Of a stretch of DNA of 64,000 nt, positions 18,238 through 27,932 are shown in pieces. Below the pieces are notes generated by a model. It did not search any database. It was not told the DNA's origin and saw nothing but the letters and a program-made list of their open reading frames with translations. The stretch spans positions 5,310,501 to 5,374,500 of the forward strand of contig NZ_CP151951.1 in assembly GCF_038592985.1 (NCBI RefSeq), given 5' to 3'. Position 1 is the stretch's first letter; each line of letters begins with the position of its first letter. The DNA comes from Paenibacillus sp. FSL R10-2782. GTDB taxonomy: Bacteria; Bacillota; Bacilli; Paenibacillales; Paenibacillaceae. The position numbers and the translations under genes are program-made.

Positions 18238-19445
18238 TAATGAATCCCCCATCGTAAATAAAATAAAAAGTGCGGCTCCAAAATGTAAATTTTCTCGTCC
18301 TTATATTCAAAAACCTGATAAATACTCTCACTATTTTGCATAATGGACTGAACCTGCTCTATTGCAGATTTTACCTTTGGCTTGTCCGGCTTATCATTAC
18401 CATCACTAATAAGTTCATCAATTCTCTTCTTCATATCGTCTATAGAAATACTAATCTCAGGGGGGTTTAGTGAAATTGCCTTTATTAACAGCTCATAAAT
18501 GTCCGCATCTTCACCGGTAACAAGCTTGTAGGTTTTTCTCTGCTGTCCTCTTGGATTCGGCCCAGCCTTTAACTTCCTTACCACGTCTTTATATGAGAGA
18601 TTAATTGTTGTCATCTTATAAGCTTCTTCAAGCTGAGTCTTACTCGTAATCTGTGCATTTTCACGGTTATGATCTACATCCAGTTGAATGGCAAGATTCA
18701 AACATATGGATTGCATGAGTTGAGGAGAAGCAAGACTTTCAAGAGCTATATCCTTGGCATAGTTTAAGTCAATATTCATACCTAATGATTCGAAACCTGT
18801 TGTTGCGATTTCACTTAGTTCATCCAGTTGCCAAGGCTCAATATTGATAAGATTCAATCTTCCACTCAGATCAGGATTCTTACGAATGGCATCATCAGCT
18901 CTGTGGGGTAAAGAAATGACAATCGTTCGAAATTGCTTTCGAATAGCATCTTTTAATTGATAAGCCATTTCCAGCTGCATATCCCCTGGGGCATAGTGAA
19001 AGTCATCTAGGACAAGAACCAGATTATTCTCATTAAAGTATTGAATAATCTTATCTTTACCAGAACGAAATGACTCTGTGATTGCCGTTGATTTTTTTTC
19101 TATAAGACCCGTTGTTCCTTCTCCTTCAATACCTCTACGTTCTATATGGTTGCTCTCTAGTGATAGGCCTACTTTTTTGGCTACTGTTACCCAAAAATCT
19201 TCTGAATGTTTGAAGTCATTTCCTGTCAAATCCACAATTTTATCTTGTCCTATTACTTTCTCGCATAAAACCGTTTTCCCGGTTTTTGAAGGGCCAATAA
19301 TTGATGTTAGATAACCAATAGTTTTAAGTGATTGAGCTAATCTAAATTCGTATGAATAGGAAGTATCAGGTGTATTTCTTGAAACGTAGGTATATGTTGG
19401 GAAAGCCCCCGGTATAAATACCTCGTATGATTTTAATACCAGCAT
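18237..19445 (-). CDS. P-loop ATPase of the ATPase/nuclease pair
   Basis: A 402-residue protein with Walker A GPSKTGKT at residues 51-58 and Walker B LVLVLDDFH near 142-150. An arginine-rich HRADDAIRKNPDLSGRL stretch (~177-193) is like the sensor region of AAA+/STAND ATPases. A helical carboxyl half ends in IYILEPHFLFYLRWGIH. No transmembrane segment. ATG 19445 follows GGGGGAGATT. The stop overlaps the start of the nuclease gene, so the two must be made together. The pattern, a sensor-type ATPase plus a nuclease, is that of an antiphage system, but it is not Gabija, Septu, IetAS or Avs by layout. The defence role is inference. Confidence 0.7.
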   Translation of the reverse strand: MLVLKSYEVFIPGAFPTYTYVSRNTPDTSYSYEFRLAQSLKTIGYLTSIIGPSKTGKTVLCEKVIGQDKIVDLTGNDFKHSEDFWVTVAKKVGLSLESNHIERRGIEGEGTTGLIEKKSTAITESFRSGKDKIIQYFNENNLVLVLDDFHYAPGDMQLEMAYQLKDAIRKQFRTIVISLPHRADDAIRKNPDLSGRLNLINIEPWQLDELSEIATTGFESLGMNIDLNYAKDIALESLASPQLMQSICLNLAIQLDVDHNRENAQITSKTQLEEAYKMTTINLSYKDVVRKLKAGPNPRGQQRKTYKLVTGEDADIYELLIKAISLNPPEISISIDDMKKRIDELISDGNDKPDKPKVKSAIEQVQSIMQNSESIYQVFEYKDEKIYILEPHFLFYLRWGIH

Positions 19446-19580
19446 AATCTCCCCCTAAATACTATTTTATTATAGTATATACCTAAAAATAATATTATAT
19501 AAGCTATCAAAGGGCTTTTAAGACTAATTTACTTGTTATAAAATTGAATACAAGCAAAACGGAGCAACCTAAACATATTT

Positions 19581-20513
19581 TCACTTCATAATCTTAAATT
19601 CATAGCCCTGTTTTTTTAAATATTCTATAATGACCGGCAAAGCCTTTGCAGTTTCTTCCTTGCCATAGGTATCATGCATTAAGATCACGGCTTTTTCTCG
19701 ACCCTTTACAGACTTCATGAATTGGTTTATGAGTCCGGCCGCTTTCTTGTGTCGTCCCTCTGCATCTTTAGTTAATACATTCCAATCCACTTGGTGGTAA
19801 TCCTTCTTAAGTAAAGCTGCATCTAATGCGGCCATACCCTTTGGATCTTTTTTCTTCCACGTCATGTGGCCTCCCGGGAATCGAATCATTCTTGTCGAGA
19901 AGTCCGGTCCCAGAATGCTTTTTAATACCTGATTGTTCTTTTCAATATCATTCATAACGTTATCCGTACTTACAGCTTTGTGGGGATATAGATATTTATA
20001 GTTATGTGAATACGTGTGGTTTCCTATAGCGTGACCTTCTGCAACAATTCTTTTAATGATATTCTTCGTATGTTCATTTTCATCGGCTTCCTTTCCTACG
20101 ACAAAAAAGGTTGCCTTAACCTTCTGTTTTTTCAGAATATCTAATATTTCAGGTGTTACGGTCACCGATGGCCCATCATCAAAAGATAAATAAGCTACTT
20201 TTTTACCGTCGGCTCCATCAGGCTTCTGACCCAGCATTTGTTGGTTTAAATATTTCTCAACAAAGGCACCATCTTCAACTCCGGTATCGTCTTTTTGTAA
20301 AGCAGCTTTACCTTTTGATTTGTCATCGGATACGGTATCTGTTTTTTTAACTTGCTCCAGTGTTTGGGCTGGTGGTTTGCTATCTGACACCTTTAGCACA
20401 ATGAGCGTAATACAACCGATCACGAATAATAAAATAGCAACGAATAGCAATCTTCTTTTGTTTCTCTTCAAGCGATGCTCTCTTGTCCTGCTATGTGTGT
20501 AACTCTTTTCCAT
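19581..20513 (-). CDS. Membrane-anchored polysaccharide deacetylase (NodB domain)
   Basis: A 310-residue protein from ATG 20513 (a GTG at 20534 would add seven residues; GGGGG lies between). One N-terminal membrane helix (LLFVAILLFVIGCITLIVL) is followed by a polar linker and a NodB domain with all five motifs: YLSFDDGPS, GHAIGNHTYSH, RFPGG, DWNVLTKDAEG and VILMHDTYG. The Asp-His-His metal triad and catalytic Asp are present, so the enzyme should be active on extracellular N-acetylglucosamine polymers, most likely peptidoglycan. It stands alone between the putative defence pair and the OatA-like gene. Confidence 0.9.
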   Translation of the reverse strand: MEKSYTHSRTREHRLKRNKRRLLFVAILLFVIGCITLIVLKVSDSKPPAQTLEQVKKTDTVSDDKSKGKAALQKDDTGVEDGAFVEKYLNQQMLGQKPDGADGKKVAYLSFDDGPSVTVTPEILDILKKQKVKATFFVVGKEADENEHTKNIIKRIVAEGHAIGNHTYSHNYKYLYPHKAVSTDNVMNDIEKNNQVLKSILGPDFSTRMIRFPGGHMTWKKKDPKGMAALDAALLKKDYHQVDWNVLTKDAEGRHKKAAGLINQFMKSVKGREKAVILMHDTYGKEETAKALPVIIEYLKKQGYEFKIMK

Positions 20514-20710
20514 TAGCTTATGTACCCCCACCACAATTAATATTTCCCGAAATCAGGCATGTTCGTCTAGGTAACCTTACCATAAATAAGTAAAATGAAA
20601 ATTGAAAAATTGTAGCCAAATAGCAAAGAGTTGTTACCCTTTGGGCTTCAAAAACAACAATGCTCATTTAAGCAAGGAAGCATGGCCTGAATAGCTTAAT
20701 AAAATAGAAA

Positions 20711-20740
20711 GTAGCCGTGATGTTTGCGCATCACAGCTAC
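20711..20740. terminator. Hairpin after the acyltransferase gene
   Basis: GTAGCCGTGATG and CATCACAGCTAC form an imperfect stem. The T content on the minus strand afterwards (TTTCTATTTTATT) is moderate, so this is a probable but weaker terminator. The surrounding ~300 bases between 20535 and 20828 carry no gene. Confidence 0.6.
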
Positions 20741-20828
20741 CTAACAATGGCCGGTAAGCAACCACGGCAAGAGTTCCATACAAACCCCCGGATCAGGGGC
20801 TAACGTATTCCCGATAGATTATTGCTAT

Positions 20829-22796
20829 TTAAGATGGCTTTGTCAAAACCTGAGCCAACAAAGATGCATAGGCTTTGGCGCCTTTGGGCTTCAAATGAAC
20901 TCCGTCGGGTTCAAAATACGAGTTTTTGCCAGAGCTGGCTCCGTACCAGTCGATCATCGTAATCCGTTCATCCTGGGCTGCCGCTTCGGCAAGATGCCTG
21001 TTCACAATGCTCTCCCATGGACGTGGGACACGAGTATTTACGAGGATAATACGCTTCGCATCCTTCAAACTGGCGAGCAAATCGGTCAATTGGCCCTTGG
21101 TAAAAGCACCGTTTGTGCCCAGCTCAATAATGACTGTCTTCCCCAGTTGTCCGTTCTGTCTCAACTGCTCCAGCACGGCAGGCGCTTCTGCCATCTGCCG
21201 ACCGATCCGTCCGTCTACAACCGCGTCTGGGAAAGCTTGCTGAATGTATTCCTGCACATCCAGCATGACGGAATCTCCAATTGCGGTGACACCTGCGCCA
21301 ACATCTGCACTAGACGTTGCCTGTTTCTGTTGAGTCGAGGTATCCGACTGAACCTTAGCCCCATCCGTAGTGTCAGCCTTAGTCTCCGCATTCTTTAGCG
21401 CTTGGGTTTGAGCTTGGACCTTAACTCCGTCCTGCACCTTACTGCCCCCGGATACTTGTGGCTTGGCTTTCGGCTCCTTCGAAGCCATAGATACAGTTCC
21501 GTGAAGCGGCGGTACTGTCTTCCCGCTTAGAATCCCATCGTTCGCCGCTGCCTGAGTGGTTGCGCCAGCAGGCGCCACGTACAGGTGAACGGTACCTGCA
21601 AAAACTCCTATAAAAAGCACTGATGCTGCGGTTGCAGGCATCCATCTCCAGCGTGCCTGTCTGCGAACCGCTGTACGGATGTCCGCGATCCAGTGCCGAA
21701 ATCCTCCGTGCCGGATCGGCTCCTCAATATATTTATACGAGAGAGACGCAAGCAATATGGTTGCTAACAGTTGTAAAATGATTCGCAGCACATGCACACC
21801 ATCGGTATCCACCTGCGGTGTCGTCAGGGTGATAACCGGAACATGCCACAGGTATAGCCCGTAGGAACGTGCGCCGATCCAGCGCAGCGGCTTGAGTCCA
21901 AGCAGCTTTCCGAGATGACTCACCGGATGCGCTAATGCTGCAACTACAATAGCAGTAACCAAAGCTATGCCCAGCAAGCCCCCCCGATACATAGACGGGT
22001 CATATTCATTCGAGGCCCATGCCCAGTGACACAGCAGCAGCAAGCTGACCGCGCCGATGCTGTCCAGAAACAAGCGCGCCTTGGCAGACGCTTGCCCTTT
22101 CAGCTTGCCGCTCGGCCATACCAAAGCCAGCGCCGCACCGATCAGCAGTGCGAATCCGCGTGTATCCGTGCCATAATACACCCGGCTGGGATCAGTTCCC
22201 GGCACGTAAATGACTGCCATCAGCAGCGCAGAGATCAACGCCAGGCAAGTTACCCAGCCTGCGAGCACAATACGCTTGGGCATGTATTTCAACCCAAGCG
22301 CCAGCATTAACGGCCACAGGATATAGAATTGTTCCTCCACCGCCAGCGACCACAGATGTCCAAGCGGCGAAGGTGGTCCAAAGCTTTCAAAATACGATAC
22401 CTGATGAAAAATAAACCACCAGTTACTCATATATAGCAATGCAGCAGGTACATCTCCGCGCAAGGCCATGAGCCGTGACGGATCGAAAAGCAACGAGCAC
22501 AGGACAATGACGGCTACAACCGTCAGCATGGCAGGCAGCAGCCTTCTGGCCCGACGCAACCAGAAATCTTTCATTTTAAAACTATGATATGTATCCCACT
22601 GACTTACCAGAATATCCGTGATTAAATACCCCGATAACGTAAAAAAAACGCCTACACCCAACAAGCCTCCCGGCAACCAGTCCGGATTCAGATGATACAC
22701 AATGACTGCAATGACCGCCAGCGCTCTTAATCCATCCAATCCCGGCATATAACGACGTTGTGATGGCAACGGACTAGACTTCATTTCAGCCGCCAT
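20829..22796 (-). CDS. OatA-like acyltransferase: AT3 membrane domain plus SGNH domain
   Basis: A 655-residue membrane enzyme. The AT3 domain begins PGLDGLRALAVIAVIVYHL, whose His is the conserved AT3 residue, and has about ten helices up to residue ~400. A Lys/Gln/Thr-rich extracytoplasmic linker of ~90 residues follows. The carboxyl SGNH hydrolase domain shows VTAIGDSVMLD (Ser), ELGTNGAF (Asn) and FEPDGVHLKPKG (Asp/His). Such proteins O-acetylate peptidoglycan or secondary cell-wall polymers, giving lysozyme resistance. Together with the deacetylase gene downstream it suggests an envelope-modification locus. The exact acceptor cannot be told. Confidence 0.92.
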   Translation of the reverse strand: MAAEMKSSPLPSQRRYMPGLDGLRALAVIAVIVYHLNPDWLPGGLLGVGVFFTLSGYLITDILVSQWDTYHSFKMKDFWLRRARRLLPAMLTVVAVIVLCSLLFDPSRLMALRGDVPAALLYMSNWWFIFHQVSYFESFGPPSPLGHLWSLAVEEQFYILWPLMLALGLKYMPKRIVLAGWVTCLALISALLMAVIYVPGTDPSRVYYGTDTRGFALLIGAALALVWPSGKLKGQASAKARLFLDSIGAVSLLLLCHWAWASNEYDPSMYRGGLLGIALVTAIVVAALAHPVSHLGKLLGLKPLRWIGARSYGLYLWHVPVITLTTPQVDTDGVHVLRIILQLLATILLASLSYKYIEEPIRHGGFRHWIADIRTAVRRQARWRWMPATAASVLFIGVFAGTVHLYVAPAGATTQAAANDGILSGKTVPPLHGTVSMASKEPKAKPQVSGGSKVQDGVKVQAQTQALKNAETKADTTDGAKVQSDTSTQQKQATSSADVGAGVTAIGDSVMLDVQEYIQQAFPDAVVDGRIGRQMAEAPAVLEQLRQNGQLGKTVIIELGTNGAFTKGQLTDLLASLKDAKRIILVNTRVPRPWESIVNRHLAEAAAQDERITMIDWYGASSGKNSYFEPDGVHLKPKGAKAYASLLAQVLTKPS

Positions 22797-23004
22797 CCTT
22801 CATGCAAATTCAAGCTCCCTGTCTGTTTCAATGCTCTTCTGCCCTTTCCCTCTCCTGCACATCGTTTTGGTGCGATGCCCTGTAGCCTTTTCTTTCATTA
22901 TATAAAACTTCATATTCGTAATGATTTCAATGAAGTTAAAATTCATGACAATGTTTTTATTATATCACTCCTTTCCACAGTTAGGTAACCACTGATAGAT
23001 ATAC

Positions 23005-23045
23005 AAAAAAAGGCATCTCTTCCCTTAGGAAGAACATGCCTTTTT
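23005..23045. terminator. Terminator of the NSS transporter gene
   Basis: AAAAAGGCAT and ATGCCTTTTT flank an inner CTTCCC/GAAG stem. Both flanks are A/T runs, so it can work in both directions. Confidence 0.8.
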
Positions 23046-23057
23046 GTTGATTGTAGC

Positions 23058-24407
23058 TTAAAATTTGATAATGCCTGAGGTATGCAGGAATACCAGCAAC
23101 ATCAGGATCGGTGCAATATACCGAAGGGCAAACAACCAGATTCGGAACCATACAGGCTTGAGGTTCGCTTGCTCCGCTGCATTTTTCCAATAGTACCCTG
23201 CAAAGATAACCACCATCAAGCCACCGAGCGGCAAGAAGATGTTGGATGCCGTGAAATCTACAAAGTCAAAGAATGACTTGCCTCCGACCTTCAGTTCCGG
23301 CACCAGCCCCATAGACAATGCGGATGGAACACCCATCAACAGGCACAGGACAGAAACGATGATAACCGAGCGGATACGGCTCCAGCGGAAACGTTCCATC
23401 ACATAGGCGACAGGCACCTCCAACAGAGATACCATCGATCCGATGGCTGCAACCGCCAGCAGTACAAAGAACAAGCCACCGAAAAACGAACCGAAAGGCA
23501 TAGCGGAAAACGCTGCTGGCAATGCGATAAAGACCAAGGACGGTCCTTGAGCCGGGTTAATACCGAAGGAGAAGGTAGTTGGGAAAATGATCATACCTGC
23601 GATAAACGCATAGATCAAATCGCCTCCTCCAATAGCCAATGCAGCCGTACCCAGCGATTGGCGGCGATCCACATACGCACCATACGTTACCATGATTCCC
23701 ATCCCCAGAGATAGTGAGAAGAAGGCATGTCCCAAAGCAACCAATGCTGATTCTATAGTGAGCTTAGAAAAATCAGGGTTCAAAAAGAAAGCTACACCTG
23801 CGCCAGAACCTGGCAGCAACAGAGCATTCACCATCAAGACGAGCAATAGAATGACTTTGGCAGGAATGAGGATTTTATTGAATTTTTCAATCCCGTTGGA
23901 TACACCCAAAATAACGACAACTGCACAAATGGCAAAAACGATCAACAGCCATGCCAGTGGTGCGTAGCCCGAAGAGAATGCGGCGAATTGTCCGGCAAAA
24001 TCGTTATTGGAGAACAATTTTCCGGTGAATGCCTGTATAGCATAATGGAGCGTCCAGCCCCCTACGATACTGTAGAACGACAAAATGACAAACGGGATAA
24101 TCACATACATGATGCTTAATTTACCCCAAACCGGATGACCGCCTACTTTGACCATAGCAGAAGCGGCACTCCCCCGACCAGCTCGACCAAGCGCCAGCTC
24201 AGCCAGCAATACAGGTAAACCTACAAGCAACAGACAGACGATAAACAGCATGAAAAATGCCGCCCCACCATACTGTCCAGTAATATATGGAAATTTCCAA
24301 ATGTTGCCGAGTCCTGCCGCACTCCCGATCGCTGCCAATATGAATCCGGCTGACGAGAAGCGTTCATTTTTATCGTTCAGGCTGTTCTGCCCCTTGCTCA
24401 AACTCAT
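23058..24407 (-). CDS. Sodium-dependent transporter, NSS (SNF/LeuT) family
   Basis: A 449-residue membrane protein. ATG 24407 (MSLSKGQNS) has AGGGGG six bases upstream; the longer open frame to 24458 has no ribosome site. The LeuT-fold signature GSAAGLGNIWKFPY in helix 1, with its unwound glycine region, is intact, and TYGAYVDRRQSL follows helix 6. About eleven helices are visible, one fewer than LeuT, as in many bacterial NSS proteins. It should import an amino acid or related amine with sodium. Neighbours give no clue to the substrate. Confidence 0.92.
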   Translation of the reverse strand: MSLSKGQNSLNDKNERFSSAGFILAAIGSAAGLGNIWKFPYITGQYGGAAFFMLFIVCLLLVGLPVLLAELALGRAGRGSAASAMVKVGGHPVWGKLSIMYVIIPFVILSFYSIVGGWTLHYAIQAFTGKLFSNNDFAGQFAAFSSGYAPLAWLLIVFAICAVVVILGVSNGIEKFNKILIPAKVILLLVLMVNALLLPGSGAGVAFFLNPDFSKLTIESALVALGHAFFSLSLGMGIMVTYGAYVDRRQSLGTAALAIGGGDLIYAFIAGMIIFPTTFSFGINPAQGPSLVFIALPAAFSAMPFGSFFGGLFFVLLAVAAIGSMVSLLEVPVAYVMERFRWSRIRSVIIVSVLCLLMGVPSALSMGLVPELKVGGKSFFDFVDFTASNIFLPLGGLMVVIFAGYYWKNAAEQANLKPVWFRIWLFALRYIAPILMLLVFLHTSGIIKF

Positions 24408-24569
24408 TGTATCCCCCTCATTCTCTCTACTTCCGCATAAACATAAGCATGCGTACATAAATAATTTTTACTCATTATAGCGTAAGTAGGATGTAAGGTC
24501 ATACAATATTTTTCACTATTATCGAATTTATTTTCATATTGTCGGATATCTATATAATCCTACAAAAAA

Positions 24570-27122
24570 CTACATTTTCTCTTCAACATCCTTCTTTATA
24601 ATGGCCTCTCCCATGCGATTGGATACTTTTTGATAAATATACGAAATCGCCAGCAATACCACACCAAAAGAGAAGTAAGCTACGATGGTGCTACCTGTCG
24701 TTAACAGATGCAGGTCATACAGCAGCAGCTTGCCAGTCGATAACAAAGTCAATCCCAGACCAAATCTGCGAATGTAGACAACCCGTTGGCGGAAACCGTA
24801 GACAATATACACAATGGCCAGCAACAGATACACCAAGCTGAATACAAGCCCGGCATCGCCCAGACGGAACTGAACCCCGAGGAATGCGGTAATCACACCC
24901 AGCAAATATACGCCCATGATCACGGGATACAGCTCCGTGCTTCGATAATGTCGGGTCATCAGTGCGTTCAGGAAATCCCTGCTGCTGAAAATTACCAGAA
25001 CGTTGAAGGCAGCTAGCACCACCAACGCCACATAATCGGCAGCCGTATTTTGCGCATAATTGTCATGCAAGGTTGGAATGGTCACGGTAACCAGCAGCCC
25101 CAACGCATAGCCAATGACATACAGCGCCAAGCTGTAGTATTTAATCACTTGATCATACAGCAGCTTCACTTTAGGCAAGGAGTAAGCCAAAACCAGCGAT
25201 ACACAGGTGTACAGCAGCGCTTTGTAAAAGGAATAGTGTGTGAATCCTTCAGGTACGATGATGTTATACCAATGCCTGGCTTCATACAGTAAATAACCAT
25301 ACACATTCACCAGCGTCACATATTTAAAAACCTGCATGATACGCATCTCGTACAGACGATTATTTTTGAAAGCATCCGGTCGGCCGAATTGAATCGCATA
25401 AAAGACGGTAACGATCAGCATTCCCAGCGTAATAAGCGTGTATTTGAGCCCAAAATAATCCGTCTCAAATCCGGACAGCAGATATATAGGGAAATCGACG
25501 AAAAAGAATGCGCCCAGACATAGTAATAAAATGCCCCAGCCCGCTCGCTCCAATTCCTTCAACCGATAACGGTTGCCATACAACGTCAGGAGAACAGCCT
25601 CGATCAGCCAGCCCATCGACAGCCACCTGACGCCAAACTGGAACGGAATCATCAGAATGGCGAAGGTCAAGGAGGTGGCATAAAATAATACCTTTGTCTG
25701 TTTCTCTTCCGGAATAAATCTGCTGACCCATTGCGCCAAGCCCCCATATACCAGGCAAAAGACGAGTGCCAGCAAGCCTTTGTAATCATCCAGGCCCGCA
25801 TCGCCGAACAGAGAGTACAGAACGGTACAGCTTACTACTGTGTTAAGAGCCAGCAGGGAGAAGTCCAGCCAGGACAGCTTTTCTTTTAATCGGAATGGCA
25901 CCCAGAGCGTCATCCCGAGGTACATTGCAAATGTAATAACTGCATACAACATGCTTGCAGTCGTGCTATCCGACAACCATACCAGTACAATCATCAGGGG
26001 TGTATTCAGCAGAAAGCTGATATATTGCACGACGACCCAGCGTTTGCGGAAGGATACAAGCAGAATCAGCAGGTTCAGCAGGAACAGGTAGCCCATGGCG
26101 ATGTAAACCGCGTTCCCTTCCAACCCGTTCGCCGCCATATAGGAAAACAACGGGAGATATCCCCCTACCAATCCAAAAGAACAAATCGTTCGGGATTCAT
26201 ACCTTAACGACAGCAGCACAGCGGTTACCGTAACCAGTACGGATAGGCCAATGCCCGTATACATTCCTATAATTTCCAGTAAGAAGTAGCTGTAAAAAAT
26301 CGACCCGTACAGCACCGAAATACCGCCGCCCAATATGCCGAGCGCAAAGGTCTGCTTCTGTTTGCGGTACAACCACTCGCCGCCACCCAGCATCAGCGCT
26401 CCTAACAGAAAAAAGGCTACGCCCTTCATATTTCCTGTAAACCAGTTGGAATATGAATATTTAAAGGCTGCTCCTACGCCTAGAATAATGAGCAACATCC
26501 CCAGCTTGTTGATCCAGTTCAAGCCCAGCTTCATTTCGAACTGATTTTGCTTCATGCGCTTCTGCATCGTTTCTTCGCTGATCTCTTCTTCCTGAAGCTG
26601 GTCCAGCCCGTTCGCCGTATGATGAAGCAGATGTTGCTCAGCCTCTTGGAACCGTCGGCGTTGCTCCATGATCCGCTCACCGATTTCCTCCGAGAACTGC
26701 CGCAATCTGGCGACGATCTCCTCCTGATCCTCTTTAAGCTCATGAGTGCTTTGCTGAATAAGCTGGTCTACACGATTTTTAGCCCCGTACTCAAAGGCAG
26801 TCAATCGGTTCGTCCCTTCTGCTGTTCTGGAAGCAAAATAGCTTTCCAGCTTTTCGCGCGAGATGCGGATCATATTGGCCTTCTCACTCAGCATTTGCTC
26901 CGTCAGCGCCGTGCGCAGCTTTCCATTTTCCTGCTCAATATGTTGTACCCGCTCTTCCAGACGAATACAGCGGGCCTGAACATCCTCGAATTTCTTCCGT
27001 AGCACCTCATTCTCCAGAATGACATCCGAGGCTTCGTAGTCCGCAATTAACGTCTGGTATTCCTTAAGCAGCCTGTGCTGCTCTTGGCGGATCGTATGTA
27101 AACGATCTTTCAAATCCTTCAT
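24570..27122 (-). CDS. DUF2339 multi-pass membrane protein
   Basis: An 850-residue protein from ATG 27122, preceded by GGAGGGCGAC. The first ~190 residues form a charged coiled coil (LKDRLHTIRQEQHRLLKEYQ and a long EQ/ER-rich run). After that come more than twenty hydrophobic helices in a regular array starting LGMLLIILGVGAAFKYSY, with repeated RxL-GLxLL-xxKLxLYD-type segments (IRRFGLGLTLLSTGKLLLYD). This is the pattern of DUF2339 proteins, whose function is unknown. It stands alone. The large number of helices with a cytoplasmic coiled coil suggests an envelope role, but that is speculation. Confidence 0.88.
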   Translation of the reverse strand: MKDLKDRLHTIRQEQHRLLKEYQTLIADYEASDVILENEVLRKKFEDVQARCIRLEERVQHIEQENGKLRTALTEQMLSEKANMIRISREKLESYFASRTAEGTNRLTAFEYGAKNRVDQLIQQSTHELKEDQEEIVARLRQFSEEIGERIMEQRRRFQEAEQHLLHHTANGLDQLQEEEISEETMQKRMKQNQFEMKLGLNWINKLGMLLIILGVGAAFKYSYSNWFTGNMKGVAFFLLGALMLGGGEWLYRKQKQTFALGILGGGISVLYGSIFYSYFLLEIIGMYTGIGLSVLVTVTAVLLSLRYESRTICSFGLVGGYLPLFSYMAANGLEGNAVYIAMGYLFLLNLLILLVSFRKRWVVVQYISFLLNTPLMIVLVWLSDSTTASMLYAVITFAMYLGMTLWVPFRLKEKLSWLDFSLLALNTVVSCTVLYSLFGDAGLDDYKGLLALVFCLVYGGLAQWVSRFIPEEKQTKVLFYATSLTFAILMIPFQFGVRWLSMGWLIEAVLLTLYGNRYRLKELERAGWGILLLCLGAFFFVDFPIYLLSGFETDYFGLKYTLITLGMLIVTVFYAIQFGRPDAFKNNRLYEMRIMQVFKYVTLVNVYGYLLYEARHWYNIIVPEGFTHYSFYKALLYTCVSLVLAYSLPKVKLLYDQVIKYYSLALYVIGYALGLLVTVTIPTLHDNYAQNTAADYVALVVLAAFNVLVIFSSRDFLNALMTRHYRSTELYPVIMGVYLLGVITAFLGVQFRLGDAGLVFSLVYLLLAIVYIVYGFRQRVVYIRRFGLGLTLLSTGKLLLYDLHLLTTGSTIVAYFSFGVVLLAISYIYQKVSNRMGEAIIKKDVEEKM

Positions 27123-27223
27123 GTCGCCCTCCATCGCTGCCCATTTTGGTAATCATTACATTTTACATGAAATTAAAAAGGCATTATAGAGACTATAGCC
27201 CATTTTGAGCTTGGCTAAGGCCT

Positions 27224-27367
27224 ATGCCCCCCTTCGCAAAAACGAACCTGGATGATATGTTTGTTGGGGAAGACTACACGAAAAAAACGGCAACGGGCTT
27301 GAAGGAGCTGGAGACGAATCCAGTATGGAAGGGCCTAAAGGCTGTCATGGTAATTTTTTTATATTAA
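27224..27367 (+). pseudogene. 3' fragment of a siderophore-type solute-binding protein gene
   Basis: A 47-codon frame encodes FAKTNLDDMFVGEDYTKKT followed by GLKELETNPVWKGLKAV. The last part matches the carboxyl end of FecB/BtuF-like iron-siderophore binding proteins (typically ...NPxWKxLKAVKxGRV). The remainder of the gene is missing and the frame runs into unrelated sequence (MVIFLY). There is no ribosome site. It is a decay remnant next to the next gene. Confidence 0.5.
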
Positions 27368-27405
27368 TGGTATATTATGTACATATGATTTATAAGGAGG
27401 ACTTT

Positions 27406-27864
27406 ATGAAAATACAAAAAAAATACGTTCTAAGTTTCATAATACTTCTAGTAGTAATAGTCGTTGCAGGAGTCATTTTTACATCTAAAACGACTATATC
27501 TTTTAAAGAAGCAGCTTTGGGACAAGTAAATTTAGAGGAAATTGACACAATTGAAATTATTAAATCCGATGATAATTCTGCAAATGAAAAGAAAATAACT
27601 GTGTCAGACCCTAAATCAATTAATCAAATCATAAATATATTTTCGCAATTACAGCTAAAAAAATCCAATTCAAGTACTCCCTCGTCCGACTTGTACTGGA
27701 TCACTATAAGATCAAAACAAGAAAGGAAACTTGGATTAACCATATTGGGAGAAAAAAATTTAGTAGTTTATAAATACAATTCGGCCGTTCCTAAAAATAG
27801 CGTTGTTTCATATGAGATTATTAGCGGGTATAATGGAAAGTTAATGCAAAAATTTTTCGAATAA
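27406..27864 (+). CDS. Small exported or membrane-anchored protein, unknown function
   Basis: Not recognised. 152 residues from ATG 27406, behind TAAGGAGGACTTT. An N-terminal hydrophobic segment (VLSFIILLVVIVVAGVIF) with preceding KKK forms a signal anchor. The exported ~120 residues are polar, with many Lys/Ser/Asn and alternating hydrophobic residues, as in a small beta-rich domain (EEIDTIEIIKSDDNS; YWITIRSKQERKLGLTIL). AT-rich. It is followed by a clear terminator and is probably a single-gene transcript. Confidence 0.7.
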   Translation: MKIQKKYVLSFIILLVVIVVAGVIFTSKTTISFKEAALGQVNLEEIDTIEIIKSDDNSANEKKITVSDPKSINQIINIFSQLQLKKSNSSTPSSDLYWITIRSKQERKLGLTILGEKNLVVYKYNSAVPKNSVVSYEIISGYNGKLMQKFFE

Positions 27865-27880
27865 ATTTTGGTTGGAGGAA

Positions 27881-27922
27881 AAGATAACCGCTTGTCTTAG
27901 ATAAAGACAAGCGATTATCTTT
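27881..27922. terminator. Bidirectional terminator between convergent genes
   Basis: AAGATAACCGCTTGTCT and AGACAAGCGATTATCTT form a near-perfect stem with T/A runs, 17 bases after the preceding stop and before the convergent gene at 27933. Confidence 0.85.
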
Positions 27923-27932
27923 TCTATGACTA

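Noticed and set aside
17422..19445. Classical restriction-modification system
   Set aside because: A nuclease-like and an ATPase gene are present but no methyltransferase or specificity subunit lies nearby.
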